The notes beneath the pieces are model-generated. The model searched no databases and had not been told where the DNA came from. It saw only the letters and a list, made by a program, of their open reading frames with translations. This document shows, piece after piece, positions 15,829-24,854 of a DNA stretch of 64,000 nucleotides (position 1 is the stretch's first letter; each line of letters starts with the position of its first letter). A program made the position numbers and the translations under genes. The stretch covers positions 744,001 through 808,000 of the forward strand of contig JBAOHZ010000009.1 in NCBI GenBank assembly GCA_037045225.1, read 5' to 3'. Source of the DNA: Nitrospira sp. (lineage in GTDB: Bacteria > Nitrospirota > Nitrospiria > Nitrospirales > Nitrospiraceae).

Positions 15829-17415
15829 ATGCGCTGGCTCCACGACCGCTCGATCGGACAAAAATTCTTCATCTCCTTCGGAGTCATCCTCAGCCTGTTG
15901 GCGTTGAGCCTCACAGCGCTGCTCGTGTACCTCAGCCGCATCAACAGCTATGTGGACCGCCACAAACGCATTACGGTGCCTGCCATCGTCACGGCGGCAG
16001 GCATGCAACGCTCCGCCTATGAAATGAACCTCACGCTGCATCTCTTTCTGGAGCAGATCACGAAGGCCGATGCGGCCGACACCCTTGCTCGGCTTAGCCG
16101 CCATGCCGAACAGATCCGCAACTCTCTCGACCTGTATCGTTCCACCCATGCGGCCCGCACCCATCCAATTCTCCTCGGCATGTTGACTCAGCATGAACGA
16201 TTGGATCTTGCCGACCAGGAGGATCGCGCCATCGCCGAGATCGATCGGATCCTGCAGGAACTATCCACCTTGTGGCAGTCTGCGCTCGCCAGCCCCCAAC
16301 GCCTCGGCGTGGCACCCTCGCCGGTGACGAAGACCGACGGCCTGATCGTGAAACTGATGAATAATCTCGATCAACTGGTCGACGCCCATCGCGATATCGA
16401 TGTGGAAATGAAAGTGGAGGGAGATCTGCTGCTCCAACAAGCGCGGCTGATTGCCTTAGGCCTCGTCGCGGTGCTCGGACTGGTCATCACCGTGATCTAT
16501 GTCTCCGTCAATCGGCAGATCGCCAAACCGCTCCAACGTCTCTCGGTCACGGCCGATCGTGTCGCTCACCACGACCTCACGGCGCAATTTGAATCCTGGC
16601 CCAGCCGCGACGAAGTCGGCACCTTAACCGCCTCTCTCTCGTCGATGGTCACCAGCCTCCGCGAGCAGACCGCCGCGACTGCCCGGAAGACCAAAGAGCT
16701 TGAAGCGTTTACCTATTCCGTCGCCCACGACCTCAAAGGTCCATTGCGGGAAATCGAAGGGTTCTCCTCCCTGCTGGAGAAACAATTCGCTGACGGAGGC
16801 GACGCGCAGACCCGACACCAGATCGATGTGATCCGGCGCTCCGCGCTGCGCCTCACCCACATGATCGACGCCCTGCTCAAATATTCGCGGCTGGAGCAGC
16901 AGGATTTGCCTCGTCAGCGCTTTAATGTGATGGAAATGATCACGCCCCTCATCACCGATCGCTTCAGCGGACTCCAGAGTCCAAAGCCGAAAATCCAGGT
17001 CGCCCTGCCGTTTGCCGATCTCTACGGAGAACCGGTGAGCATCCGTCAGGCGATCGCGAACCTGCTCGACAATGCGGCGAAGTTCTCCCGCCACGCTACG
17101 CCCCCGACCATCACCATCGGCGGTACTCAAATGAAACGTGAACGCGTCCTGTGGGTACAAGATAACGGGATCGGATTCGACCCGGCTCAATACGACAAGA
17201 TCTTCGGGCTCTTCGAGCGGCTCCACAGCCCGCAGGAATACGAGGGCACGGGCGTGGGTCTCGCGATCGTAAAACTCGTCATGGACAAACATGACGGTCG
17301 GGTCTGGGTGGAATCCGCTCCCGGAGCGGGCAGCACATTCTATCTGGCCTTTCCGGATCGCGCCGGATCCGTCGTCGACTGGCCCTCTGCTCCACCCTCT
17401 CCTCCTTCAGCGTGA
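15829..17415 (+). CDS. Membrane sensor histidine kinase
   Basis: A 528-residue inner-membrane kinase. A first membrane helix (IGQKFFISFGVILSLLAL) and a second near residues 205-225 (LIALGLVAVLGLVITVIYV) enclose a helical periplasmic sensor of about 170 residues. A HAMP linker (QIAKPLQRLSVTADRVAHHD) follows. The phosphoacceptor is His300 in SVAHDLKGPLREIEG. The ATP-binding domain has an N box (ANLLDNAAKF), G1 (WVQDNGIGFDP) and G2 (GTGVGLAIVKLV). Kinases with an AHDLKGPLR-type H box often resemble bacteriophytochrome relatives, but no chromophore domain is present. It ends 4 bp before the response regulator, its obvious partner. Confidence 0.9.
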   Translation: MRWLHDRSIGQKFFISFGVILSLLALSLTALLVYLSRINSYVDRHKRITVPAIVTAAGMQRSAYEMNLTLHLFLEQITKADAADTLARLSRHAEQIRNSLDLYRSTHAARTHPILLGMLTQHERLDLADQEDRAIAEIDRILQELSTLWQSALASPQRLGVAPSPVTKTDGLIVKLMNNLDQLVDAHRDIDVEMKVEGDLLLQQARLIALGLVAVLGLVITVIYVSVNRQIAKPLQRLSVTADRVAHHDLTAQFESWPSRDEVGTLTASLSSMVTSLREQTAATARKTKELEAFTYSVAHDLKGPLREIEGFSSLLEKQFADGGDAQTRHQIDVIRRSALRLTHMIDALLKYSRLEQQDLPRQRFNVMEMITPLITDRFSGLQSPKPKIQVALPFADLYGEPVSIRQAIANLLDNAAKFSRHATPPTITIGGTQMKRERVLWVQDNGIGFDPAQYDKIFGLFERLHSPQEYEGTGVGLAIVKLVMDKHDGRVWVESAPGAGSTFYLAFPDRAGSVVDWPSAPPSPPSA

Positions 17416-17419
17416 CCGG

Positions 17420-18778
17420 ATGACCATGGAACACATGCGCACCCTCATTGTCGACGATGAAGAATTTGTTCGCCTCGTCGTGGAACAGGCACTCCGTGAA
17501 GAAGGCTGCGATACACAGACGGCGAGCGGCGGGCAGGAAGGCCTTGATCGACTCCGTACGGCCTCCTTCGACTGTGTCATCACCGATCTCCGCATGCCCG
17601 GGATCGACGGCCGGGCAATCTTGCGTTGGGTGAAGGACCATCAACCGGACGTCGATGTGATCGTCTTGACCGGCCATGGCGACGTCAAAGACGCGGTGGC
17701 GGCAATGAAAGACGGCGCATGGGATTTCCTCATCAAGGACACGCCATTCGACGGTGCAGCTGTAAAGGCCGCGCTGGCAAAGCTTCGTACGGTGCGGGAG
17801 CTTCGTCGCGAGAATCTGGCCGCGCGCCACGGTGGATATCGGCAGGACGACATCGTCGATGGAACCAGCCAGGCTTGGCAGACAGTAAGAACCCAGATCG
17901 CTCAGGTCGCGCCGTCGCAAGCCCCGGTACTCATCCAGGGAGAAACCGGGTCCGGCAAAGACGTGGTCGCGCGTCTGCTGCATGCGCACAGCCGGCGGGC
18001 CGCTGGCCCCTGTATCGCCGTCAATTGCGGAGCGGTGAGTCGAGAATTGCTGGAGAGCGAATTATTTGGCTACGAGAAAGGCGCGTTTACCGGCGCCATT
18101 CAGGCCAAACCCGGACTGATCGCCGCCGCCGACGGCGGCTCATTGTTTCTGGACGAGATCGGCGAAATGCCGGGGCCGATGCAGGTCAGCCTGCTGCGGT
18201 TTCTCGACCGGAACGAATACCGCCCGGTCGGCAGCACACGCACACTCCGGGCCGATGTCCGGATCATCTGCGCGACGAATCGGGACATCCAGGAACTTGT
18301 GTTGCAAGGCCGGTTTCGAGACGATCTCCTCTATCGCATCAACACGGTGACGCTGCAGGTGCCACCGTTGCGCGAACGACCGGAAGATCTCGCCGTTCTG
18401 ACCGATCATATTCTGCACCACCTGCATATTCCTGGCACCGCAACGAGAACGCTTACGCCGGAGGCTCTCACGCACCTGGCAGCGTACCGCTGGCCGGGAA
18501 ACATACGCGAACTTCGCAATGTCATCGAACGCATGGTCCTGATGAGTCCGAACTCCGGGCCGATCACCCGCGAAGAAGTCCTGCAGGTGCTCCCGCGCGC
18601 GTCAGCGACACCATCGCCCGACGACCAGACACACCTGCCCCTCGACGAGGTCGAACGCCTGCATATTGAACGGGTATTGGAATCCAGTGGCGGCAACAAA
18701 ACCAAAGCCGCCCAAACGCTCCGGATCGACTACAAAACGCTGTCGGCAAAACTCAAAAAGTACGAGAGTGGCGGCTGA
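17420..18778 (+). CDS. NtrC-type sigma-54 response regulator
   Basis: A 452-residue activator. The receiver domain (1-120) has the acidic pair VDDEE and the phosphorylation site Asp56 in ITDLRMPG. The AAA+ domain follows with Walker A GETGSGKD, the sigma-54 contact loop GAFTGA, Walker B GGSLFLDEIGEMP and RFRDDLLYRINTVTLQVPPLRERPED split across normal spacing. A Fis-type helix-turn-helix closes the protein (GGNKTKAAQTLRIDYKTLSAKL). Start 17420 is just after the kinase stop; an in-frame ATG at 17426 is also possible. It should turn on sigma-54 promoters when phosphorylated by the kinase. It is intact, unlike the fragment at 9290. Confidence 0.93.
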   Translation: MTMEHMRTLIVDDEEFVRLVVEQALREEGCDTQTASGGQEGLDRLRTASFDCVITDLRMPGIDGRAILRWVKDHQPDVDVIVLTGHGDVKDAVAAMKDGAWDFLIKDTPFDGAAVKAALAKLRTVRELRRENLAARHGGYRQDDIVDGTSQAWQTVRTQIAQVAPSQAPVLIQGETGSGKDVVARLLHAHSRRAAGPCIAVNCGAVSRELLESELFGYEKGAFTGAIQAKPGLIAAADGGSLFLDEIGEMPGPMQVSLLRFLDRNEYRPVGSTRTLRADVRIICATNRDIQELVLQGRFRDDLLYRINTVTLQVPPLRERPEDLAVLTDHILHHLHIPGTATRTLTPEALTHLAAYRWPGNIRELRNVIERMVLMSPNSGPITREEVLQVLPRASATPSPDDQTHLPLDEVERLHIERVLESSGGNKTKAAQTLRIDYKTLSAKLKKYESGG

Positions 18779-19013
18779 ATTCCCCCTCGGCTGACCCTGG
18801 CGCATGTAATCCTTGCCGCATGAGCCATGCGCCGAATCCATCAGGCGCCTACATCATGTTCGACGACACGCCTCCAGAGCAGCCCTCACAACCGATCGCT
18901 CTTCCGTCCTCCCCGATTTCGCCATCAGGCACATATCGACAGCGCTGCCGTACATAAGGGACAATCAGCCATGCAACACCGTACTCCGACATCTTCCACA
19001 AGGAGCGTTCGAT

Positions 19014-19616
19014 ATGACCAGGCCGGGATCATCAGGCGAACAGCGTGCACAAGAGCAATTCGGCACCTCGGCTCGCGCCGCGGCATTTTATACCCACCAA
19101 ACCCTGCCCCACCTGAATCCACAGATGCAGCAGTTCATCGCGCGGATGGACATGGTCTTCGTTGCCACCGCCGATGGAAAAGGGGAATGCGACTGCTCCT
19201 TTCGAGCCGGTGAACAGGGATTCATTCAAGTACTCGATGAGAAGACGCTGATCTATCCGGAATACCGGGGCAACGGCGTGCTGGCGAGCCTGGGAAACAT
19301 CCTGGAGAATCCCCACATCGGATTGATTTTTGTCGACTTCTGTCAGAGCACGGTCGGACTACATGTCAATGGAACCGCGCGTGTGCTGACCCCAAGCGAA
19401 CCGGAGAGCCTCTCCCGGATTCCGGCGCGCATCGCCGAAGCCGCCCTCGTCAAGGGCGGACGTCAGCCCAAGGCTTGGGTCCTCATCGGTGTGGAAGAAG
19501 CGTACATCCACTGCTCCAAACACGTGCCGCTCCTCAAACGACTGGATAAGCATATGGCGTGGGGCAGCGACGACGAACAGGCCAAAGGCGGAAACTTCTT
19601 CAAAGTCACCCCGTGA
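19014..19616 (+). CDS. Pyridoxamine 5'-phosphate oxidase-family FMN-binding protein
   Basis: A 200-residue cytoplasmic protein. The start at 19014 has an AAGGAG site; the open frame upstream is unsupported. The split-barrel pattern is clear: QFIARMDMVFVATADGKGECDCSFR, then LIYPEYRGNGVLASLGNILENPHIGLIFVDF, and HVNGTARVL. Such proteins bind FMN, F420 or haem and often act in general stress; the substrate is not evident. A C-terminal GVEEAYIHCSKH segment is typical of the subgroup. It stands alone, with no close operon partner. Confidence 0.8.
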   Translation: MTRPGSSGEQRAQEQFGTSARAAAFYTHQTLPHLNPQMQQFIARMDMVFVATADGKGECDCSFRAGEQGFIQVLDEKTLIYPEYRGNGVLASLGNILENPHIGLIFVDFCQSTVGLHVNGTARVLTPSEPESLSRIPARIAEAALVKGGRQPKAWVLIGVEEAYIHCSKHVPLLKRLDKHMAWGSDDEQAKGGNFFKVTP

Positions 19617-19655
19617 ACGCTTGCCGCGCACAACGGATGGCGAGTAGACCGCGCT

Positions 19656-19760
19656 CTACGTCTTCTCTTTCGCGCGCGAGCGAGGGCCAGCGAAAGTGCC
19701 GACGGACTGCTCCTGCGCCAGATGGCAGGGCGGGCGCTGCAGACTCGGCCCAACGCATCA
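19656..19760 (-). pseudogene. Relic copy of the tex C-terminal tail
   Basis: On the minus strand the stretch encodes AAPALPSGAGA, then, after a frame change, QSVGTFAGPRSRAKEKT and a TAG. The intact Tex protein (22467-24854) ends with AAPALPSGAGA, a 16-residue insert, then QPVGAFALALARAKEKRS. The DNA match is about 30 bp with two mismatches (19709-19740 against 22578-22610) plus the flanking block. So this is a shortened, frameshifted duplicate of the tail, 2.8 kb away from its source and on the same strand. Confidence 0.6.
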
Positions 19761-19904
19761 ACCGAGCCTGCGCAACCATCATCACGCTCCTCATCTTTCC
19801 CATTAGTCTCTGGAAAGGCGGAATCCGGATTTCCGCCAGAGACTTCATATCGCCGACGGACACAAACAGTTCTACGTCCGTCCCACGATCTATGCCCCTG
19901 CCCC

Positions 19905-20504
19905 CTAGAAATCACCCTCTTTCACATAGGGATAGCTCCAGAGTATCACCTGCAATAAGACAGACTTGATCCATGCCTGGTGCATCGCGCTGACTTCGGC
20001 CTCGCTATGCCCCTGCTTCGCCAGGAAGGGGCGAAGGGTTGCAGTCACCGGGTAGAGGAGAGCAGGAAGATAGCGGAATGGAATATGCGGAGCGGCCGCC
20101 ACCTTGTCTGTCACGTTCTTCCCGACACGATGGTGCCGACGCCCGATTTCAAACTGATAATCCAGCCAGGCCTGATCGTAGTTACCAGCGGCCGTATCGA
20201 GGATCCACCGGCCGAACCGTTTCCGCACGGCTCCCAAGTACTCCATGTCCGGCTGACCATCTGCCACACGGACAAAGGTGCTCACGAGATGGGGATTCGA
20301 CCCCACAAATCCATACCAGACGTCGAGGATGGCCTCGACCTGATCCTTGACCACCGTCTTCGACTGCTGGAGCGCCTTCACATCCTCCTCACCAAATAAC
20401 ACCGTCTTCTTCAGTAATTCGAACTCCTCCATCGAAATCGCCGCACGTGGGACCGCCGAAGTGCCATAGGTATAACCAGGAATCGTTGGGTTAAGGCTCA
20501 TCAT
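19905..20504 (-). CDS. Protoglobin
   Basis: A 199-residue single-domain haem protein of the protoglobin family. Visible features are IPGYTYGTSAVPRAAISMEE at the N-terminus, VLDVWYGFVGSNPHLVS-like helix text, RRHHRVGKNVTDKV with the proximal-histidine region, and YLPALLYPVTATLRPFL. Protoglobins bind oxygen, CO and NO, and the free-standing form has no attached signalling domain. An AAAGGAGAACA ribosome site precedes the ATG pair. It is the last gene of the minus-strand run DUF2024, MarR, truncated haemoglobin, protoglobin, separated from the previous gene by 118 bp, so its place in that operon is likely but not certain. Confidence 0.9.
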   Translation of the reverse strand: MMSLNPTIPGYTYGTSAVPRAAISMEEFELLKKTVLFGEEDVKALQQSKTVVKDQVEAILDVWYGFVGSNPHLVSTFVRVADGQPDMEYLGAVRKRFGRWILDTAAGNYDQAWLDYQFEIGRRHHRVGKNVTDKVAAAPHIPFRYLPALLYPVTATLRPFLAKQGHSEAEVSAMHQAWIKSVLLQVILWSYPYVKEGDF

Positions 20505-20622
20505 TGTTCTCCTTTATGTAGATCTCATCATCACAATCGTGCATGCGGGATAGGCCAATGCCATCGGAGCCACGTCCATGCCCCATAGGCTTGCGCACTC
20601 ACCACTCTCGCAGCAGGAGGAC

Positions 20623-21066
20623 TTACTTCTGTTCGACGATCTCACTCTTCATCGGACCGAGAACGGCCAGCAGTTCGCGTTTTTCCACCTTGCCGACCTG
20701 ATGGTGATCCAAGGCCGCCACCAGATCCTCAACCAGGGCTCCAAATGCCGCATCCTGCACACCCATGCCCTTGTGTGTCTGGGTCATCGTCCGACCTGTA
20801 TACGCACAGGGCCCGCCACTCGCTTCACAGATCTGGTTCACCAGATGCATCTTGAGCTTCGTCAGATCCGTACTCGCGAAATAGCCATTGATGCGGGTGT
20901 CTCCACCGACGGTTCCCACAAAGGTCTCCACCACCGCCGTGATAGCATCCTTGCCGCCTAATCGCTCATAGAGCGACTGGGCTGTTTTTCCATCGCCTGC
21001 ATGGGCTGCTCCGACTACCACCATCAGACTCACAAGCACCAAACCCGCACATGTATGACGTGTCAT
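20623..21066 (-). CDS. Exported truncated haemoglobin (group I-like)
   Basis: A 147-residue protein when read from the ATG at 21066; GTG at 21069 is an alternative. Residues 1-23 are a signal peptide (LVLVSLMVVVGAAHA), so the haemoglobin acts outside the cytoplasm, which is unusual for the family. The globin part shows SLYERLGGKDAITAVVETFV, a shortened core with FASTDLTKLKMHLVNQICEA, and THKGMGVQDAAFGALVEDL, the group I layout; the proximal histidine is probably the one in KMHL or the later TQTHKG pair. An AAAGGAGGAG site precedes it. It is preceded by MarR by 34 bp. Confidence 0.88.
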   Translation of the reverse strand: MTRHTCAGLVLVSLMVVVGAAHAGDGKTAQSLYERLGGKDAITAVVETFVGTVGGDTRINGYFASTDLTKLKMHLVNQICEASGGPCAYTGRTMTQTHKGMGVQDAAFGALVEDLVAALDHHQVGKVEKRELLAVLGPMKSEIVEQK

Positions 21067-21099
21067 CACACTCCTCCTTTGATAAATAAGGCTTCGGGC

Positions 21100-21768
21100 T
21101 TAGTGCCCCTCCCCGCCGCGGAGAAACTCCTGCGACCGACGCGCCTGATCTGGCTGCGACCCTGGAATAAAGTCCGGGCACTCAAGCCGTAACTGCCCAT
21201 CCCCCATCGGTTTGTTCACAAACCCGCAATGGTGCGGCCGTGCCGCATCCACATGCACATATGGCTGAAAATAGGTGCAGCCGACACACATTCGAGCAAC
21301 TGAAATCACGCCCTGCTCCTGCAACGAGTACATGACCTTGGTCAGTCCTCGCAAAAATACTGTCTGCTCATCCGGAGTCAGACTCCTGACCCCGGCGCGC
21401 ACCACCTCGGTCCATCCTGTGGTCTGTTGCGCCTCGCGTCGCCCCCCTGCCGTCAGCGTGAGAACAAGCGCCCGCTGGTCGTCAGGCGATCGCTCTTTCT
21501 TGACCAGTTTCTTCTCCACAAGAGTCATGACCGCATCGCTCGTGGTCGCCGCCGTCAAACACAACTCGCGCGCCACATCGTTCAGTCGCATGGGTTGCGT
21601 GGCCCGCTCGGCCAGCAAGACCAGGATTTGGCCTTGAGTCGGAGTGAGCTTGCGCGCACTTCCTCCCTCCCAGGCTTGGCTCCGTAACGCAGCGGCGACC
21701 TTCGTCAATCCGGTCGTAATATGATCAACGACCGTTTTCTCTCCTTGCATTGGAAGCTGCTTTCCCAT
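21100..21768 (-). CDS. MarR-family regulator with a C-terminal four-cysteine site
   Basis: A 222-residue transcription factor. Residues 40-125 are the winged helix of MarR proteins (LTPTQGQILVLLAE, DVARELCLTAATTSDAVMTL, ERSPDDQRALVLTLTAGG). After residue 155 comes an extension with Cys161, Cys164, Cys181 and Cys197 (RMCVGCTYFQPY, PHHCGFV, LECPDF), spaced C-x2-C-x16-C-x15-C, suited to bind a metal or iron-sulfur cluster. That would let it sense oxygen, NO or metal. It has a strong AGGAG site, lies 12 bp after DUF2024, and heads toward two haem globins. The perfect palindrome at 22068-22088 is its likely operator. Cluster identity is inferred. Confidence 0.88.
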   Translation of the reverse strand: MGKQLPMQGEKTVVDHITTGLTKVAAALRSQAWEGGSARKLTPTQGQILVLLAERATQPMRLNDVARELCLTAATTSDAVMTLVEKKLVKKERSPDDQRALVLTLTAGGRREAQQTTGWTEVVRAGVRSLTPDEQTVFLRGLTKVMYSLQEQGVISVARMCVGCTYFQPYVHVDAARPHHCGFVNKPMGDGQLRLECPDFIPGSQPDQARRSQEFLRGGEGH

Positions 21769-21780
21769 ATCGACGCTCCT

Positions 21781-22035
21781 CTATGCAGACAGCTGCACGA
21801 TGAATCCACCGGCCTTTAGGAACTCGCTCTGCTGATGTTGGGTGAACATGGCCAGCGGCTCCTGATGGCAAAACCGGCATTCTTCCGCTGTCACGGTGAT
21901 CGCCGCATAGCCTTGGGTCACAACATGCTCGTTCGCTAACTTCAACGCAGTCGCCTGATCTAACGTCATAACGTCAAAGTGCAGGGTCTTCCCCGGAACC
22001 TCGACCCATGTGTCGAACACCTTCAATGCATCCAT
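21781..22035 (-). CDS. DUF2024-family protein
   Basis: An 84-residue cytoplasmic protein: KVFDTWVEVPGKTLHFDVMT at the N-terminus matches DUF2024 (typically ~85 residues, of unknown function). A C-x2-C pair lies in EECRFCHQEP, close in sequence to a histidine, so metal binding is possible. An AAAGGAG site precedes the ATG. It is the first gene after the palindromic operator and is probably co-transcribed with the MarR gene. Confidence 0.85.
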   Translation of the reverse strand: MDALKVFDTWVEVPGKTLHFDVMTLDQATALKLANEHVVTQGYAAITVTAEECRFCHQEPLAMFTQHQQSEFLKAGGFIVQLSA

Positions 22036-22067
22036 CCCTCACTCCTTTCTGATGTGACCTCACTGCA

Positions 22068-22088
22068 ATAGTTAGGACTCCTAACTAT
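22068..22088. promoter_or_regulatory. Perfect 21-bp palindrome, likely MarR operator
   Basis: ATAGTTAGGA and TCCTAACTAT flank a single central C, giving a perfect 10+1+10 palindrome, 32 bp before the DUF2024 start codon. On the minus strand a TATATAG stretch, suited to be the -10 element, overlaps it. The half-site TAGTTAG type and 21-bp length fit MarR operators, so repression by the downstream MarR protein is expected. Confidence 0.7.
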
Positions 22089-22466
22089 ATAGCAAAGAGC
22101 GCGACCCCGGTCAAGGCCCTACGTTCGCAGAGTACGGGATGAGCGGGGCAAGCCCCCGATCGATTAGCTCGAAACTTCACGGTAGGGTGGAATGGAGAAT
22201 GTCTGGCCTAGCCCATGATCATGCTCGGAACACGAGACAAGCGAGACATCAGCGGCCGCACGATGGAAGAGGCACACGCCTGAAGAGAAATCGTTCGGCG
22301 CAAGACTCTCTACCGAGGACTTCCGGAGGAGAGGATGATTGACAACATGGAATGGATGCGTGGACTTCCCGCAACACGCTCGTCAGGCCTGAGGGCGGCA
22401 ATTCCTTCACGTGATTCGCACTGGGCAGAAGCCCGTTCGGTCAGGGCTTCACGGACTGTGCCCCAA
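22089..22466. other. 378-bp gap, no gene seen
   Basis: Apart from the promoter side of the DUF2024 operon, nothing recognisable is seen: no frame on either strand shows a family pattern, and no strong hairpin with T-run ends tex here. Confidence 0.3.
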
Positions 22467-24854
22467 TCATGATCGCTTCTCCTTGGCCCGCGCCAACGCC
22501 AGGGCAAAGGCGCCGACGGGTTGGGGTTCACGAGGCACCGCACGGGACGAATCAGAAGGACGCCGATCACGCGCGGCTCCCGCGCCAGATGGCAGGGCGG
22601 GGGCTGCAGCATCTTCCATGCGCATCGTGAGCGAAATCCGCTGCCGTTGCACATCAACGGCCAGCACCTTCACCTTCACGATCTGCCCCGGTTTCACGAC
22701 GTCATGCGGATCTTTGACGAACTTGTTCGCCAACGCCGACACATGCACGAGGCCGTCCTGATGCACGCCGATATCGACGAATGCGCCGAACGCCGCGACA
22801 TTGGTTACCACCCCTTCGAGCACCATCCCGGACTGGAGATCGGCAAGCGATTCGACTCCGTCCCTGAAGGTCGCCGTTTTGAATTCAGGACGCGGATCAC
22901 GGCCGGGTTTTTCCAACTCCGTCAGGATATCGCGCACCGTCGGCAGACCGAATGTCTCATCCGTGAATTCCGCCGGTGAGAGGTCCTTCAGCACAGCCGG
23001 CTTGCCCATGACGTCGGCAAGGTCTTTCTTGAGCCGCGCCAACATGCGCTCGACGACCGGATAGGCCTCCGGATGGACGGCGGAACGATCCAATGGATTG
23101 TCGCCGTCGTTAATCCGCAGGAACCCCGCCGCCTGCTCGAAGGTCTTCTCGCCCAAACGAGGCACCTTGAGGATCGTATGCCGATTCTGAAATCGCCCGT
23201 GCGCGTCGCGGTACTCCACGATGTTTTGAGCCAACACGCGATTGAGTCCCGATACTCGCGCCAGCAGCGGCGCCGATGCCGTGTTCACGTCTACGCCCAC
23301 TGCGTTCACGCAGTCTTCGACCGTGGCGTCGAGCGATCTCGCCAGGGCTCGCTGATTAACATCGTGCTGATACTGGCCGACTCCGATGGATTTTGGATCG
23401 ATCTTGACCAGCTCGGCCAACGGGTCCTGCAACCGCCTGGCAATCGACACGGCGCCACGCAGACTCACATCCAGCGCCGGAAACTCCGCGGCGGCAAAAG
23501 CCGATGCCGAGTAGACGGAAGCGCCGGCTTCGCTCACGACGATCTTCGCCAGCTTCTGTTCCGGCTTCTGCGCCGCCACCAGCTTGACGACTTCCACGGC
23601 AAATTTATCGCTCTCACGGCTGGCCGTGCCGTTGCCGATCGAGATGAGGGCGACACCGTGCCGCAACACCAATTGTGTGATGGTTGACAACGACCCCTGC
23701 CAATCATTGCGGGGTTGATGCGGATAGATCGTCGCGGTCTCCAGCAATTTTCCAGTCGCATCCACGACCGCCACTTTACAGCCGGTGCGGAGACCAGGAT
23801 CGAGACCGAGCACGGCCTTCGGACCGGCGGGGGCCGCCAGCAGTAGTTCATGGAGATTGCGCCCGAAAATCTTGATTGCCTCCGCTTCCGCCGCCTCACG
23901 TACCTGCAACAGCAACTCCGTGCTCAGATGCAGATGCACCTTCACCCGCCAGGCCCAGTAGCAAACATCGGTGAGCCATTTGTCGGCGCGACGGCCGCGC
24001 TGTTCGATGCCGAAATGGGCGGCAATCATCGCCGCGCAGGGATGCGGCACCACAGCTTCGAGGCTCTCGCCAAGACCGAGGTCGAGCTTCAGGACGCCCA
24101 GCGTACGACCGCGGAACATCGCCAGGGCGCGATGCGAAGGAATCGTCCGGATCGTTTCCGAATAGGCGTAATAATCGCGAAACTTTTCTTCCTCCGCCGT
24201 TTCCTTGCCGGGCATGACCGTGGAGGTCACGATGCCTTCGCTCCACAATTTTGCGCGCAAGGCCGCAAGCAGGTCGGCGGTTTCAGCAAATCGCTCGACC
24301 AGAATATCGCGTGCGCCTTCGAGCGCGGTTTTCACGTCAGGCACATTGATAGCCTCGACTCCTTCGGCTGCCGGCACGACCTTTACATACGCTACGGCTT
24401 CCTGCTCCGGATCGAGCGTCGGGTCGGCAAGGAGCGCGTTCGCCAACGGCTCCAGGCCGGCTTCGCGCGCAATCTGCGCCTTGGTGCGACGTTTGGGTTT
24501 ATAGGGAAGATAGATGTCTTCCACGGCTTGTTTCGTCGCGGCCTGCTCGACCGCCCGACGCAGTTCGTCCGTCAACTTGCCCTGCTCTTCGATCGAGGCC
24601 AGGATCGTCTGCCGTCGCTCTTCCAGTTCACGCAGATACAGCAGCCGCTCTTCCAACGTGCGCAGGTGCGTGTCGTCCAGATTATTGGTGGCCTCTTTAC
24701 GATAGCGCGCAATGAAGGGTACCGTCGCCCCGCCATCCAGCAGCGTCACTGCGGCCGCGATCTGTGGGGCGGTTACCCCAAGTTCCTTGGCGATGAGATC
24801 GACAATACGTTGCTGCGCTGAAGCGGAAATAGTCGGCGTCGTTGGAGAGGTCAT
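22467..24854 (-). CDS. tex: Tex, RNA-binding transcription accessory protein
   Basis: A 795-residue cytoplasmic protein. The order is an N-terminal HTH-like part (TAPQIAAAVTLLDGGATVPFIARYRKEATNNLDD), a YqgF/RNase H-like domain (VLGLDPGLRTGCKVAVVDATG), a helix-hairpin-helix section (YRDAHGRFQNRHTILKVPRLGEKTFEQ), and a C-terminal S1 RNA-binding domain (GMVLEGVVTNVAAFGAFVDIG, HQDGLVHVS). Tex relieves stalled transcription and affects toxin and stress genes in other bacteria. The last ~45 residues are a Pro/Ala/Arg-rich tail not normally conserved; a broken copy of that tail lies at 19656-19760. Confidence 0.95.
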   Translation of the reverse strand: MTSPTTPTISASAQQRIVDLIAKELGVTAPQIAAAVTLLDGGATVPFIARYRKEATNNLDDTHLRTLEERLLYLRELEERRQTILASIEEQGKLTDELRRAVEQAATKQAVEDIYLPYKPKRRTKAQIAREAGLEPLANALLADPTLDPEQEAVAYVKVVPAAEGVEAINVPDVKTALEGARDILVERFAETADLLAALRAKLWSEGIVTSTVMPGKETAEEEKFRDYYAYSETIRTIPSHRALAMFRGRTLGVLKLDLGLGESLEAVVPHPCAAMIAAHFGIEQRGRRADKWLTDVCYWAWRVKVHLHLSTELLLQVREAAEAEAIKIFGRNLHELLLAAPAGPKAVLGLDPGLRTGCKVAVVDATGKLLETATIYPHQPRNDWQGSLSTITQLVLRHGVALISIGNGTASRESDKFAVEVVKLVAAQKPEQKLAKIVVSEAGASVYSASAFAAAEFPALDVSLRGAVSIARRLQDPLAELVKIDPKSIGVGQYQHDVNQRALARSLDATVEDCVNAVGVDVNTASAPLLARVSGLNRVLAQNIVEYRDAHGRFQNRHTILKVPRLGEKTFEQAAGFLRINDGDNPLDRSAVHPEAYPVVERMLARLKKDLADVMGKPAVLKDLSPAEFTDETFGLPTVRDILTELEKPGRDPRPEFKTATFRDGVESLADLQSGMVLEGVVTNVAAFGAFVDIGVHQDGLVHVSALANKFVKDPHDVVKPGQIVKVKVLAVDVQRQRISLTMRMEDAAAPALPSGAGAARDRRPSDSSRAVPREPQPVGAFALALARAKEKRS

